Shown here one piece after another: positions 23,842-34,943 of a DNA stretch of 64,000 nt (the first letter of the stretch is position 1; each line of letters starts with the position of its first letter). The position numbers were made by a program, and so were the translations under genes. The stretch is from Citrus sinensis (Eukaryota > Streptophyta > Magnoliopsida > Sapindales > Rutaceae). The notes under the pieces are model-generated. The model was given only the letters and a program-made list of their open reading frames with translations. It was not told the DNA's origin and searched no databases. The stretch lies in contig NC_068564.1 of assembly GCF_022201045.2 (NCBI RefSeq), positions 33,509,001-33,573,000 of the forward strand, written 5' to 3'.

Positions 23842-24831
23842 CAAGTACCTCTTCTGTTTTGTGATAACAAGAGTGCTGAGGCTCTAGCAAGTAATCCCAA
23901 CTATCACTCTCGGACTAAGCATGCTAAACTTGATGTTCATTTTATCAGAGAGCATGTTGCACAGAAGCAGCTTTCCATTACCCATGTCTCTAGCTCAGAA
24001 CATGTGGCAGATATTCTTACCAAGCCATTGTGCTTTGATCAATTTGCTTACTTACGCAGCAAGCTTAATGTCTTTCCACGACCTTAAGCTTGAGAGGGGA
24101 TGTTGAATAATAACGTTAGTTAAGTAACTACCTCTGCTGATGTGGCAGCTGAGTCAACGAGGTTGTTATAATTAGTTTTAGAATCTGCTATTTCATTAGA
24201 AACGCTTACTAATCATTTGTAATCTTTGCTCATTCTTTGCACGTGTATTAACAAATCCAGAATGTTCTGAATACTAGTAATAAACTCATGTATACTCTTA
24301 ATTCAATTGAAAAAGACTGATGAATTGTTTTGCAAAATATTTTCTCTGATGTTATTAGATTTTCCCTTAGTTTCTCGTTAATCACAATGTGAAGAATTGT
24401 GTTATAAATCTGGGGACTAAACTGTAAACGAAAGAGAGTTACCGGGCCATAGTGCAGATTGCATTCAGTATAGGGGTCGATTTGCAAATACTCTGCTGAT
24501 GTGGCAAAGTCTGTTATGGTTGTTAAGAGCGTTTCTGGAAAATTTCCAGAAACCTCAGTGTAAAAGGGGCTGATGAACAGCCTCTGGTGTGAGAGTGATT
24601 TCTCTTTGTTTTCTCATCCAATTTCTGTAATTCTTGCTTTAACTGAAAGCTTGTAATCTCTTTTTGGATGTGTGATCGTGTGTAATCAGTTTGAGTAATA
24701 GAAGCGTGTGAGTTTTTTCCTTCAAACAGTGTCGTTTTGGTTAAGCTCATCGGCTGGTGTATTTTCTTTCTTTGATTCTTGATCCGTTTTTGCTTGGATC
24801 TTTTTCTGGGAATTGGTTCTAAAAATTAACA
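23842..24831 (+). mobile_element. 3' end of a Ty1/Copia retrotransposon with 3' LTR
   Basis: Bases 23842-24087 encode the end of a Copia RNase H (VPLLFCDNKSAEALA, RTKHAKLDVHFIREHV, VADILTKPL). A polypurine tract (TTGAGAGGGGA) follows. The LTR begins TGTTGAATAATAACG at 24101. It most likely ends at AATTAACA (24831), although TTCAAACA at 24728 is an alternative. The 5' part of the element is missing, and its coding end joins directly to the captured phosphoesterase fragment. Confidence 0.85.
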
Positions 24832-24869
24832 CAAACAACTTCAATTTGGAGAACGAACGTCAAGGCGAC

Positions 24870-25865
24870 ATGCAACCACCAGCGGCAGCGCCATGGGTGG
24901 CAATTGCTCCCGCTGGCGTGCGTTTTGTGCCGACGGAACGTGAGTTAGTCTCTCTGTATCTGACTAACAAGTTCTTGAACTTCCCGGTGCCGCCAAACAC
25001 CATACGAGAGCTTAATATCTACGAGTATCATCCGAACGAGTCTTACCGAGGTTGGCTTACAACACCAGGTCGGATCAAGTCCTCTACTTCTTTACTCCCT
25101 TGAAACGCCTTGGCAGTGGTAACGTCAATTTTGATCGAAAAGCTCGCAACGGCTCCTGGGCTATGGTTCACACTTATAGAGGGTTGTATAAAACCTCCTC
25201 TTTTGAAAATGGCGTGATACGTCGTCATCTGAAATTCAGTGGGGATGAGGGGTTCAGATGTAATATGCAAATGAAGGAGTACGTGATGGATGCTCCTCGT
25301 GCAAATGCTGCTGACCCAGTTCTTGCCCTCTGCATCATTCATCCTCCTCGAGCAGGTAACCAATGGAACTCAGCTTCTTGATCTTGTTCTTTGTTCTTGT
25401 TCTTGCTCTTTTATTTTTTTTATTTTTTTATTTCTTTCTTTTTTGTTATTAATGTTATAAAGGCAGTTTTGGTCTTTTAACAAATGAGCAACGTTATCAC
25501 TAGTTTTGCTCGATATTCCCTTAATTTATGAGATATGTAAACATATGGAAGTCAATTAACATTGCCACTATTTTTTGGTAGATATTCCATAATTCATTGA
25601 ATGTGTTTATACCAAATCTATGTTTCCATTTATTCTGTGTTTTTATTTGTCATACTAGAGTTAGTTGATTTTCTTCTTATCTAGTACAAAAGAAATTAAA
25701 GCAATTGGAAAATATTTATTTTCTCTCTTCTCTGCAGTCTATTTGCCCGCATTTAAGGTTCCGGAAGTAGCACCAGCAGTGGATGAGGCAGTCCCTGAAG
25801 CGAGGAATGTGCAGCCAGTACGCGAAGAGAATGAACAGCCTGTTGCTGCAATTTTTCCAAACTGA
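24870..25865 (+). pseudogene. NAC-domain-like gene with frameshift, behind a Copia LTR
   Basis: Exon 1 (24870-25355) starts MQPPAAAPWVAIAPAGVRF and has the NAC opening (FVPTERELVSLYLTNKFL, YEYHPNE). The frame then shifts near 25041-25042, where two extra bases (TC) would explain the break. The downstream frame reads LPRLAYNTRSDQVLYFFTP, then HTYRGLYKTSSFENG and QMKEYVMDA, as in a diverged NAC domain. The donor GTAACC at 25356 and acceptor CTGCAG at 25736-25737 lead in frame to exon 2 (25738-25865), which ends in AAIFPN. NAC proteins are plant transcription factors. The LTR end lies about 40 bp upstream of the ATG, so the native promoter has probably been replaced. Confidence 0.7.
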
Positions 25866-26248
25866 TGAAAGCTTGTAATCTTCTTCTTTTCTGTTTTCTG
25901 CAATTTTCCCCAACCTTGGTATAATGTTTAATGCAATTTTTCAAGGCGACTAGATGGTTCCTACAAAATCAGATGTATATTTTTTTCTGGATGAATTGTT
26001 TTAATTAATGCACTTTTTGTCACTTTTTTTTTCTCCTTTAAATTTATTAGCTGACTTTGAATCAAATTTGATCATCTACAAGTTCTTGCATATCACGGAT
26101 TGGTTTTCCTAGTTCGAATTGGTTTTCTAGTTCCACGCAAATTTAAATCTCGGAACCCACAATATATATATGTATGTATACATGTAGAAAATTAAACGTA
26201 TCAACTTGTGATCATCAAGCAAGCAATAGTAATTCTGAGAAGATATCG
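25866..26248. other. Spacer between NAC-like and RING copy 2
   Basis: AT-rich flank that probably holds the 3' end of the NAC-like transcript and the promoter of RING copy 2. Nothing else was seen. Confidence 0.4.
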
Positions 26249-28367
26249 ATGGTGACTATCCGAGAAGAAGTACGCACATCAAATATCCAATTTCTCAGAT
26301 GGAACGAAAAGCTACCGCGGCGGGCATTTGCAGACTGCATGGGTGTTTTAGCTTTCACTTTCCAAAACCACTTCTGCTTAAAGGTTCCGGGAAAATCCGA
26401 TCGGATCGAGCAACCTTCGTGGCCTCTTAAATTCATCCCTTTTCATATCCATTACTTAGAGTCTCGGGATTCATTTCGACCAATGCTTCAGGATTTACTG
26501 TTAAACACAGGTTACATTCTTCCAGAATCTGTTGATTCTTTAGCAACTCAGATATCTAAATACCTTTCTTGGAATTATCGATTTCCACCAGAGTCAGAGT
26601 CGTTCAAGAGGCCTCCCATGACTGTTATAGTTGTAGATGTTTATAGAGCCCGAATTGTTGAGCTTGCTTCAACATCGGAATATGAGGCGGATTTATTTGC
26701 CGATTGATGAGCATAGTTTATATACATATTTTACCCTTAATAATATAATTGCTAGTTATGTTTATTTATTATTTTTAATTAATTGAATTATTTTATTGCA
26801 TAGGGAATTAATTGAAGATTAAGGATAAAAAGGGCATGAGAAAGTTCAAATTTGGAAGTCAATAATACTAAAATTGGAAGTCAATCCCATCAAAAGATGA
26901 ACGGTGGGCATGCATTTGGAAAGCAAAGATTTGGCAATTTGGAGTGCATGTTGTCACGGGGTGATAGTTTTGCGCAGCAAGAGCCCGTGACAATGTGCTG
27001 GGCATTAAAAGAAGAAGTCATTAATTGGTGTTTTGCTTTTGTGGTCTAACATGTGCTTTGCTTTCAAAGTTTAGTAAGGAAATAATTTTAAAAGGGCTTG
27101 GTGAGTGGGCTTTATAAGTTGGGGGAGAGGAGCCGCCAGAGGACAGAAACAAAAGGACTGGAAGAGAGCAATCGGCGGTATCAATATTTCGGCTTCCATG
27201 GCTGATTTTATTTCTTGTGTTGCTCACAATTCAAGTATGTTTAGCTAATTTTCTTATACTGAGGGTAAAGATGAAACTCTATTCAATGAAATAATTATCT
27301 CTTTTTATTTAATTAATTTCCTATATATGTTCTTTGATGATTATGGTTTTTATTTCACATGATTAATTGGATGTTAATAAAAAAATTTCATCAATTCTGT
27401 CATGCATTATTGATTGTTAGGATTAATATTCGATTAATTCTATGCTTGGATCTATAAAGTTTATACATGATTATCTTTGATTTTATGTCTTTCATTAAAT
27501 TGTTTACATGGAGTGCTTAGGAAACTTTGACTCTTTGTTATTCAATATGTTTACATGAGATTCTTAGATGTCATATTATTAAGCAGAAAAAGAACCTACA
27601 TTAGATTTAATTACTTGGGCTTAATTGTTATATCCATGAGATGACATAGATTGATTTCGAGTTGTCACTCTAAAATTGGGGATTAATTAATAATTAGATA
27701 ATTACTAGTTGAATAGTGGTGAATTCCGAAACCTTGGTAATTTTTATCTCATTGAATTCTCATTTGCTTTAATTGTTTTCTTAGTTTAATTAGTTTAATT
27801 TCTCTTAAAACTCAATTTAGTCAACTAGGTTAGAATTAATATTAATTTTAAATTTAAATTAGACTTTTTAATTTATAACAATCCCTGTGGGATCGACCTT
27901 GTTACCACTATTCTATTTCTAGATTCGTGCGCTTGCGAGTATATTAAAATTTTCACAACACCGATCCTAATGATATTGAGGATGATGGAAGTAGAATTTT
28001 GGATTACGATGTTTTTGTCTCGGAAAGGGGCGAGAAATTTCTGCTTGAGAATATTAAGTCTTGGGAAAATCCTGACCTGACAGAAAGTTTAAGAAGGTAT
28101 TTAGGAGTGTGCAAGAGAATTCCAACTTACCCGATTTGGCTCTGGGAACCTGTGGGCCTATTTGAAGTGAAACCTAAGCCAATACTAAATTTATTTCAAT
28201 TCTCTGGTTCTGGGGGTTGGTCATGTTCAATCTGTCTTAAGGAGATCTCTGGTGGCGTGGAACTTGCAAAGACTGCTTGCTGCTCTGCTGTCTTCCATGA
28301 AAATTGCATTTATCAGTTGTTGTCCACCAAGTTTTATTGTCCTTTATGTCGAGCTAGTTGTTGGTAA
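26249..28367 (+). pseudogene. RING-H2-like gene split by a solo LTR (copy 2)
   Basis: The 5' part (26249-26707) encodes MVTIREEVRT, RWNEK, PGKSDRIEQP and IPFHIHYLESRDSFRPML. It then reads ADLFAD and stops two bases into the LTR. The 3' part resumes at 27961 with the frame PNDIEDDG and runs to a C-terminal RING-like domain ending CPLCRASCW. Removing the LTR and one target copy restores one open frame across the join. The RING has CSIC, then CCSAVFHENC where copy 1 has the CKHIFHGIC arrangement, so one zinc-binding histidine is replaced by alanine. This copy is therefore both interrupted and missing a ligand. It is a paralogue of 16111-17021 in opposite orientation. Confidence 0.85.
26705..27960. 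mobile_element. Solo LTR (1256 bp) with CCGAT target duplication
   Basis: The element begins TGATGAGCATAG and ends TTTTCACAACA. It is flanked by CCGAT at 26700-26704 and CCGAT at 27961-27965. It has no internal retrotransposon genes. The 3' end carries the CCCTGTGGGATCGACC motif and a GCGCTTGCGAGTA motif, which I associate with the ends of plant LTRs. A TATA-like GGCTTTATAAG near 27108 could mark the LTR promoter. The state fits LTR-LTR recombination after a full insertion. Confidence 0.92.
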
Positions 28368-28690
28368 CCAAGTGTTTTCTTTTCCTTTATATGTAATTTT
28401 TTTTTTCAATTAGTCCATAAATTCTTAAGTTAATTACTTGCTTTGACTCATTGAGTATAAGCGTGTGACTTCTGTGGTGCATTATATTTTGGTCCAAAAT
28501 CTTATTCCTTTCCGCCATCAGGCCACCGGGCTGAATTACAGGCTTATTATATTATGTGAATTAATTTGCGTGAATTAGAAATTCTTAGTTCCTTAATTAC
28601 CTTTGGCGTATCTATCATTTTATAAGAAAAAAAGTTTAAGAAATAAATATTATAATGCATTTATATAAATACTATAGTTATAGAAATAAA
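28368..28690. other. 3' flank of RING copy 2
   Basis: AT-rich spacer up to the start of duplicated segment copy B. Nothing else was seen. Confidence 0.4.
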
Positions 28691-28781
28691 ATTATAATTA
28701 AAGGATTGCTTACTGCAAATGCAACAATAAGTTGAGTACAGAGAGCAGAATTTATATCTTTTTTTTTAATGGAAAGTATCT

Positions 28782-29435
28782 TCATTGCAAAGAGGAAAAC
28801 ATATAAAATAATTGTGATGGGTATGAATCCATCCATACAACAATTTCGCATCTCTCTAAAGCTAACTTAGCTAAAGAATGGGCTAAAGCAATACAAGATC
28901 TATGAGCATAATGAATAGAAACATGTTCAAAATTCTTCTTTAAGTTCTATACTTCTGATATAACCCAGAAGATCTCGGATCTGCAGCCATGCCTGTTGTT
29001 CACCAGTTTAACTACCTCTTGAGAGTCTGATTCCACTACCAAGAACCTTAACCGAGCATGTTCTGCAATCTGAAATCCACCTTCCATTGCTTCTACCTCT
29101 GCAAACGATACTTCACCATGGAATTTAGAGGTCTTAATTGTTGCTGCAATCACATTCCCGGACTCATATCTAATGACAGCCCCTAGCCTTGAAATGTGCT
29201 TTTCTGAATTAGTGGCAGCATTAACATTAACTTTAAAGTAACCATTTGGTGGGGGGGTGTCCAGGCCTTTCGAATCACTGCTTGCTGGTTGCCAACGGAT
29301 GCTGGTGCTGATAATTAAGTTTTTTTATAAGCCTCAATCGTAGCTTCAGCCTTGGCTACTAGCAGCTGAGGACTCTCTCTTTTTCCTTTAAACAAGCGGT
29401 TGTTTCTTGCATTCCACGTCACCCAAAAAATTGTA
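28782..29435 (-). pseudogene. LINE-type RNase H (RVT_3) remnant, copy B
   Basis: Same family and same defects as the copy at 22121-22590: asparagine in place of the first catalytic aspartate, and a stop after ISEV. This copy also retains the upstream WNARNNRLFKGKRE stretch, as in the zinc-binding tail of LINE reverse transcriptases. Shared defects show that the element was dead before the segment was duplicated. Confidence 0.75.
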
Positions 29436-30300
29436 ACCAGTAGGTCAATATCATCTTTGCTCGTCCACATTTATAAATCAAGCAGCAAGCTCAACATATC
29501 TTGTGAGAGCAGAATTTATATCTAAAATGGAGAAACCGCTCCCTAAAACACAATGGTTGAGAGTAGATAATAAAAACTAACATCTTCTTTGGCCTTATTA
29601 TATTTTATATTTTATTTGACTCATGCTTCTTGAGAGCTTACATTAACCTAGCCACAGTTTCTGAAATTGTTAAATCACTGACCGCACGTATTTCTAATAA
29701 TCGCATGTAAGTGACAAGAATCTAGTCACTCTTTTATTATTATTTTTTTTTGGGAGCCACTTTTTAATAGTTTTATAATACAAAGATTTATAAGTTAATG
29801 GAAGATTGTAGTATGCATTTGTATGTATGTATGTATTTCCAATTATTATAGATATACTTATTGATAAGTATATCTATTGTATGTATGTATGTATGTATGT
29901 ATTTCCAATTATTATTCAACGAAACTCTTGACACATAGGATTGGCAGTATTAGCTTTTCTCTACGAACCGGATTAAATTGCTAAGTAATTTCATGGCATT
30001 AAAGGGCATGCAATTGCGGCATATTGTTAATATATATCTTTGCCACAATCTAGGGTCAGATATATACTTAAACGTAGTTGTTGTTTTTTTTTTTTTTTGG
30101 ATGCTTCATAATTATGTCATTTTAATAACACTTCACAATTGACAATTCTTTGTCCCATATCACCAATCCACTTGGTAGCAATTTTGAATAAAGCATCCCA
30201 CTACGTAAAGCCCACCAGGAGTAATGAATAAACAATATATCGGCCGTTGATTTCGCTCCAACAAATCCAACGATTATACAAAGAAAAAGATGGATAAAAT

Positions 30301-31256
30301 TAGGGATGGCAATGGGGAGGGGAGGGGAGGGGACCGATCTATCCGTACCCATCCCCGATATTTTGTGTATGTCCCCGTCCCCTTCCCGTCCCCGTCAGAA
30401 TTACTTGAGAGAATCCCCATCTCCTCCCCAAATAATAACAGGGGATCCCCGAGGGTCCCCGATCCCCGATCCCCGAATAACTAATACATTTTTTTTTCGA
30501 TTTTGAGTTAATCATATTAAAATAAAAAATTCAAATAAAAGTAAAGTTCAAAATATATCTTACATTAATATCTATTACAAAAGTCACATACATTAAATTA
30601 GTAAGTAACGCAACATGCAAGGGATACAAACTTCTTTTACAAACTATCATGAATAAATTAATAGTTTAATACAAAATTGTTACAAATAAAATCGAATTTA
30701 GATTCAAAATTAACTTTTTCAATGGTGGCGTGGACACTTTATAAATGTGGACTATTCCCTTTACAACACAATAGTTAAATCGGAGCAAATCAAAAGCAAA
30801 TATTAGATTAGATTAGATTAGATATTAAAATTGTGATTCGTTGTGGGTAATTATAACATCTATAAATAAATAAAAAATAGATTTAAGTTTAAAATATTTA
30901 AAGAATATTAAAATTAAAAAAAATGTTTGGCTATTAGAATCTACTCGGTCTTTTTAATGTCTTAAATAAAAATTTAGGACTTTAATTAGTTAATTAGGCC
31001 TAAAAGTTTAATAATATAAATATTTTGATATTTTTTATTTTTACCAATATTTATAATTTTATAATTTAAATTTTATTATTTATTTACTAGTAATTTTAAA
31101 AAATTAAAATGGAGAAATGGGTAGGGGATGGGGATTCCACCTCATCCCGGTCCCCTCTCTGAATAAAAAATTAGGTATGAAATTATCCCCATATCCTTTC
31201 CGAATGGAAAAAATCTCCAAAAATACCCGTTCCCGTAGAAACTTTTGCCATCCCTA
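30301..31256. mobile_element. Non-autonomous hAT element (956 bp)
   Basis: Terminal inverted repeats TAGGGATGGCAA / TTGCCATCCCTA are of the Ac/hAT class. The element is flanked by a perfect 8-bp duplication, GATAAAAT (30293-30300 and 31257-31264). Copy A shows the uninserted site (GATAAAAC). The ends are G/C-rich (GGGGA and TCCCCG runs), and the middle is AT-rich and non-coding. No transposase is present, so the element would have moved using enzyme supplied from elsewhere. Confidence 0.95.
30314..30332 (+). other. G-quadruplex motif at the hAT left end
   Basis: Four runs of four G separated by single A residues make a textbook intramolecular G-quadruplex motif within the subterminal region of the hAT element. 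Confidence 0.7.
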
Positions 31257-31332
31257 GATAAAATCTGGGGTACGGGACAAACGTAGGTGCAGCCTCGAAT
31301 AAATACCTTTGAAATTTTGATTTAGAACATTG

Positions 31333-32363
31333 ACTTAATAAGCGAAAATATACACATTAATTGTGAATGACTGAATCATTTATATCATTCTTTATTGTCC
31401 AAATGACATATTTTCGAAAATATGAATTACTAATTCAAAAAGCTAACGTGTTGCGTCCGATGTTAGATTAGTCTAGCCAATTAAAAGTTTGACCCGAACA
31501 ACATCTTGTAAGAAATTTCAAATAACTGTCACATGGACCTCATTAAATGTTTCTGCGACGCCAGATTGGACATGCGGTTGGATAAGCTCCCAAGTCTAAC
31601 GTGTGTCGTATGAGACAAAGGTTCTGTTCCTGGTACAAGCATGTACCGTGTTAGCATGATGTTTAGTCACAGTCAGCATTGAAAAATCTTCTTGTCTTAT
31701 AAATTGGAGAAGAGAAAGTCCTTGGTCGAGACAATTTCAAATTTAAATGCATGGGGCCATTAAATTATTATTTCTGTTAAATTTTCTCTCAGAACTGAAT
31801 GTGATCAAAATCTATTAGATCGAAGATGCGAGACGTTCATCGTTTTGAAAATTTTCGATAAAAAATTAAGGCCAATTATCGATTCACACGCAGGCCAAGT
31901 TAATTTCCACATACGGATGATGTTGCCAAAGAGATGAGAGTGAGAGTGATAAAATATCCGACAACGGGAATGTGTTTAAATTTCGGAAATTAATATTTCA
32001 GATAAATTAAACTACAGAAAGAGCAAGACGTAAGCTTGCTTATTTGCCTCAACCACGAGCCATATCTAGAGCCGTCGTGATCTTTATTCTTCTCTATTCT
32101 GTAAAGATAGTCCCTATGCTCCCCCATGTACGCGAAGCTGCCACGCCAAAAATCAAACACCATTAAAATGAAAAACATTTATATAAACTCTAAAATCCAA
32201 ATGAAATTTCACTTATTAAAATATCAGGCAACTCATTTTTGTTTCATATAATGACAATCGGGATAGTGTACTATTCCTAAAGCAGACGTCAATTTATAGT
32301 AAAAAAGTATGGCTAAACGACAATATTTTGATTAGCCTCGTAAATCTACTTCACTTGAGAAGC
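31333..32363. other. Spacer and chitinase 3' flank
   Basis: AT-rich DNA. The end next to 32364 probably holds the chitinase 3' untranslated region. A 62-codon open frame at 31990-32178 has no recognisable domain. Confidence 0.45.
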
Positions 32364-33555
32364 TTAAATATCTGCAAGAGAGAATGTGTTTTCTATTATT
32401 AAAAATTACATAGTAATTTTTCAATTTGAAAAACAAAACAAATGATGTAAATGATGCAAATTTATACAAACCTTCCCGAGAAAGTATCCAATTATCATCT
32501 TGGGAAATTTGCCAAGCAAAATAACCAAGAAGTCCGTTGTCTTTGGCATATTTAACCTTAGTGTTAACACTCTGCGTATCATCATATCCGATCCAAGTAG
32601 TCCCCTTGTAGCAATAATCCGAAACAACAGTGGCATTGAATACTTTCGTTGCATTCGTTGACATTATAAACTGCCTGATCTCCTTATATGACATCACCCC
32701 ACCATTCACAAGTCCACTCGTTGGAGCCCAAAAGCCGTGATTATTAGCATTTGCAAGCTGCAACGAATGGCCAAAAAATGGAAACCCCAGCACTATTTTC
32801 TTGGGAGACAAGCCAGACTGGATCCAGGCTCTGATTCCTGAATCTCCACTAACTTGGCTCCTGTCAGGACTGAATAACGCAGCCGGCGGTCCGGTGATTC
32901 TTGAACCGGTTCGGTCATCATTATAAAAGAAGTCGTAAGCCATCACGTTGGTCCAATCCAAGCTGTTTGATATTGCGCTAGTAGGGTTAATCGCGCCAAA
33001 ATAGTTTGCCGAGTAAGAAACCGCGGCGGTGAGGAGCAACGCTGGCTTCCCGGAGGATCTTGCCTCGGCGGCCACGGCTGAACGCCATTCAGTGAGAAGG
33101 GTTCCGAAGTCTGACATCTGTGCGTTGTCCGGGTACTCCCAGTCAATGTCGAGACCGTGGAAATTTAGAGACCTGGCGAGGTTGATAGAAGAGTCGATGA
33201 ATGACTTGCGGGAAGCTGCCTGGCTGGCCATTGCTGCAAACGATTCTTTACTTGCATTTCCGCCGCCGATTGACAAGAGGGCTTTGACTGCAGGGTTTTT
33301 CTGCTGGACGGTTCTTGTGAAGGATGAGAATATGGCTTGGTTTTCGGATGAAACGGTTACCTGGAAGTTTTGAGAATCGAGATCAGCAAAAGCACAGAAA
33401 AGGTGAGTGAAAAGGATGGAATCGATGTCGGCCACGGGAAAATTGGAGCCGGAGAACCAGTAAGCTGCTTTGACAGCATTTTGCCCGGCAGAGGAGTGTA
33501 GCTGGAGGAGAAGGAGGGTGAAAGAAAGCAAAACAGGCAGGATTTTGGGTGCCAT
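32364..33555 (-). CDS. GH18 class V chitinase, secreted
   Basis: Exon 1 is 32472-33555 and exon 2 is 32364-32371; together they encode 363 residues. A signal peptide (MAPKILPVLLSFTLLLLQLH, cleavage likely after SAG) directs secretion. The GH18 barrel shows SIGGGNASK near 95, the active-site strand GLDIDWEYP with catalytic Glu140, MAYDFFY, and a C-terminal GYFAWQISQDDNW. Position -2 from the conserved Asp136 is His, a common plant variant. The enzyme should cleave beta-1,4-linked N-acetylglucosamine and is usually linked to defence. The donor GTTTGT (32471) and acceptor TTGCAG give a second coding exon of only eight bases (AT ATT TAA), so the protein ends SREDI. Without splicing, the frame would read on into an implausible hydrophobic tail. 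Confidence 0.9.
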
Positions 33556-34943
33556 ATCGAAAGAGAGTTGATAAATATTGCTGCTCTTTAATTGCGCTCG
33601 GAAGCACTTAATATACAAGTTTGCGGGTGTGTGAGGGTGTCAACTTTTCAAACTAAGAGATATACATAAAGGGAAATTAAAGTTTGATCGATCTTTATTA
33701 ATTTTTTTTTTTTCAAAAGAAGAAATTTATAACATCCTGGAATCGCAAATTGCGGTGATGACTAATTAGTATAAAATATGATCTATTTGATTGATTATCT
33801 ATAAAAGACAAGTCGAATGAATTTTGCCATAGTTTTTAGGCAATCTTATTGATTGAAGGTCTGTTGGTGTCGTGTCGTAATGCAGTACCATGACATTACT
33901 TGACAGAATTAGATTTATCTGTTGGCACAAAATATAAGTATACGGATGCACTACAATTTTTTTTTTAATCATAGTCGAAATTAATTTTTAAACCCATTAT
34001 AATTTTAGGTAATTTAAAAATTACCCTGTCAGATTCTAGAGATCCAACATATGTATATACTGTTGTAGCTTTAATTGAGATGTACACATAATAAAATTAA
34101 AGAATTAGAAACTATAACTTAAGGCACCTAAGACTTTCTCCCCAACTAGACAATTAAAGTGCTTTTATCCTTTTATTTTGATTTTTTTCGCAAATTGATC
34201 TAATATGTTGAGAAATAATCAAACGGTTCAAGAACATTGTGCCTAAAAAAAATTTACTTTTTGTAAATTATGGTTAATATCCTTCTCAACAGAAAGAGTT
34301 AATATTGTATCAATAGTTTGAATAAATTCCTTGCAAAGTCATTATCATTAATCTTATAAAAAATAAAAAATCTGAATTTGTAACTGAGCTGTCATGAATC
34401 AGTGGGAAAATAGAGATTACAGACCAGACCAGACCAACCACTCCAATTTACATGTGTAAGAAATTTTTTCCCCATTTTTTTTAATAATTCATGCTAGAAC
34501 TCAACAACCCAATTGTAGGACCCACAGTTACTTAAGTTTAATTTACGGAAATCCAACGGCATCATAAGCATTCAACATCCGCAACTAAGCGTGCGTTTAA
34601 AATTGAAGTTGGATAATTATAATTTAAAAGGTACAATATTAATATAATTTATAAATTATATTAATATAATTATTATATAATAAAAAATTTATTATATCTT
34701 TAATAATTTTAAAAAATTATTATTTAAAATTTATATTTATTATATATTATTAATTTATACTTAATAATTATAATTTTTTTCTACAATAATTATAACTACA
34801 ATTATAACTTAAAAATTACAAATACGTATCTTAAAAGTTACGGCATATCAATGTCTACGTAACATATAAACGAGGCGAGGCGACCCACCAGAAGTCAAAG
34901 TCAAACGCGGGAAATCCATGGAAATAGAGAATAGGAGAAGGGG
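33556..34943. other. Shared promoter region of chitinase (-) and phosphoesterase (+)
   Basis: Head-to-head spacer of about 1.4 kb. A very AT-rich, partly palindromic patch lies near 34620-34800. Two W-box cores (TTGAC on the minus strand, within AAGTCAAAGTCAAAC, about 34893-34907) lie about 40 bp upstream of the phosphoesterase ATG. No open frame is supported. Confidence 0.45.

Larger units (their letters stand above)
28691..31332. repeat. Duplicated segment, copy B (with hAT insertion)
   Basis: Directly repeats 22030-23597. Copy B is fuller: it keeps about 70 bp near 29340-29420 that copy A lost. It carries a 956-bp hAT insertion. Matching ends at ...GAACATTG, after which the flanks differ completely from copy A. 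Confidence 0.88.

Noticed and set aside
27999..28367. A separate 122-codon RING gene
   Set aside because: Its apparent start is TTG, and the frame runs upstream to the LTR border. It is the 3' half of the split gene at 26249.
30122..30506. Open frames rich in Pro, Arg and Ser around 30.3 kb
   Set aside because: They are translations of the G/C-rich hAT terminus and cross the insertion junction, so they cannot be an ancestral gene.
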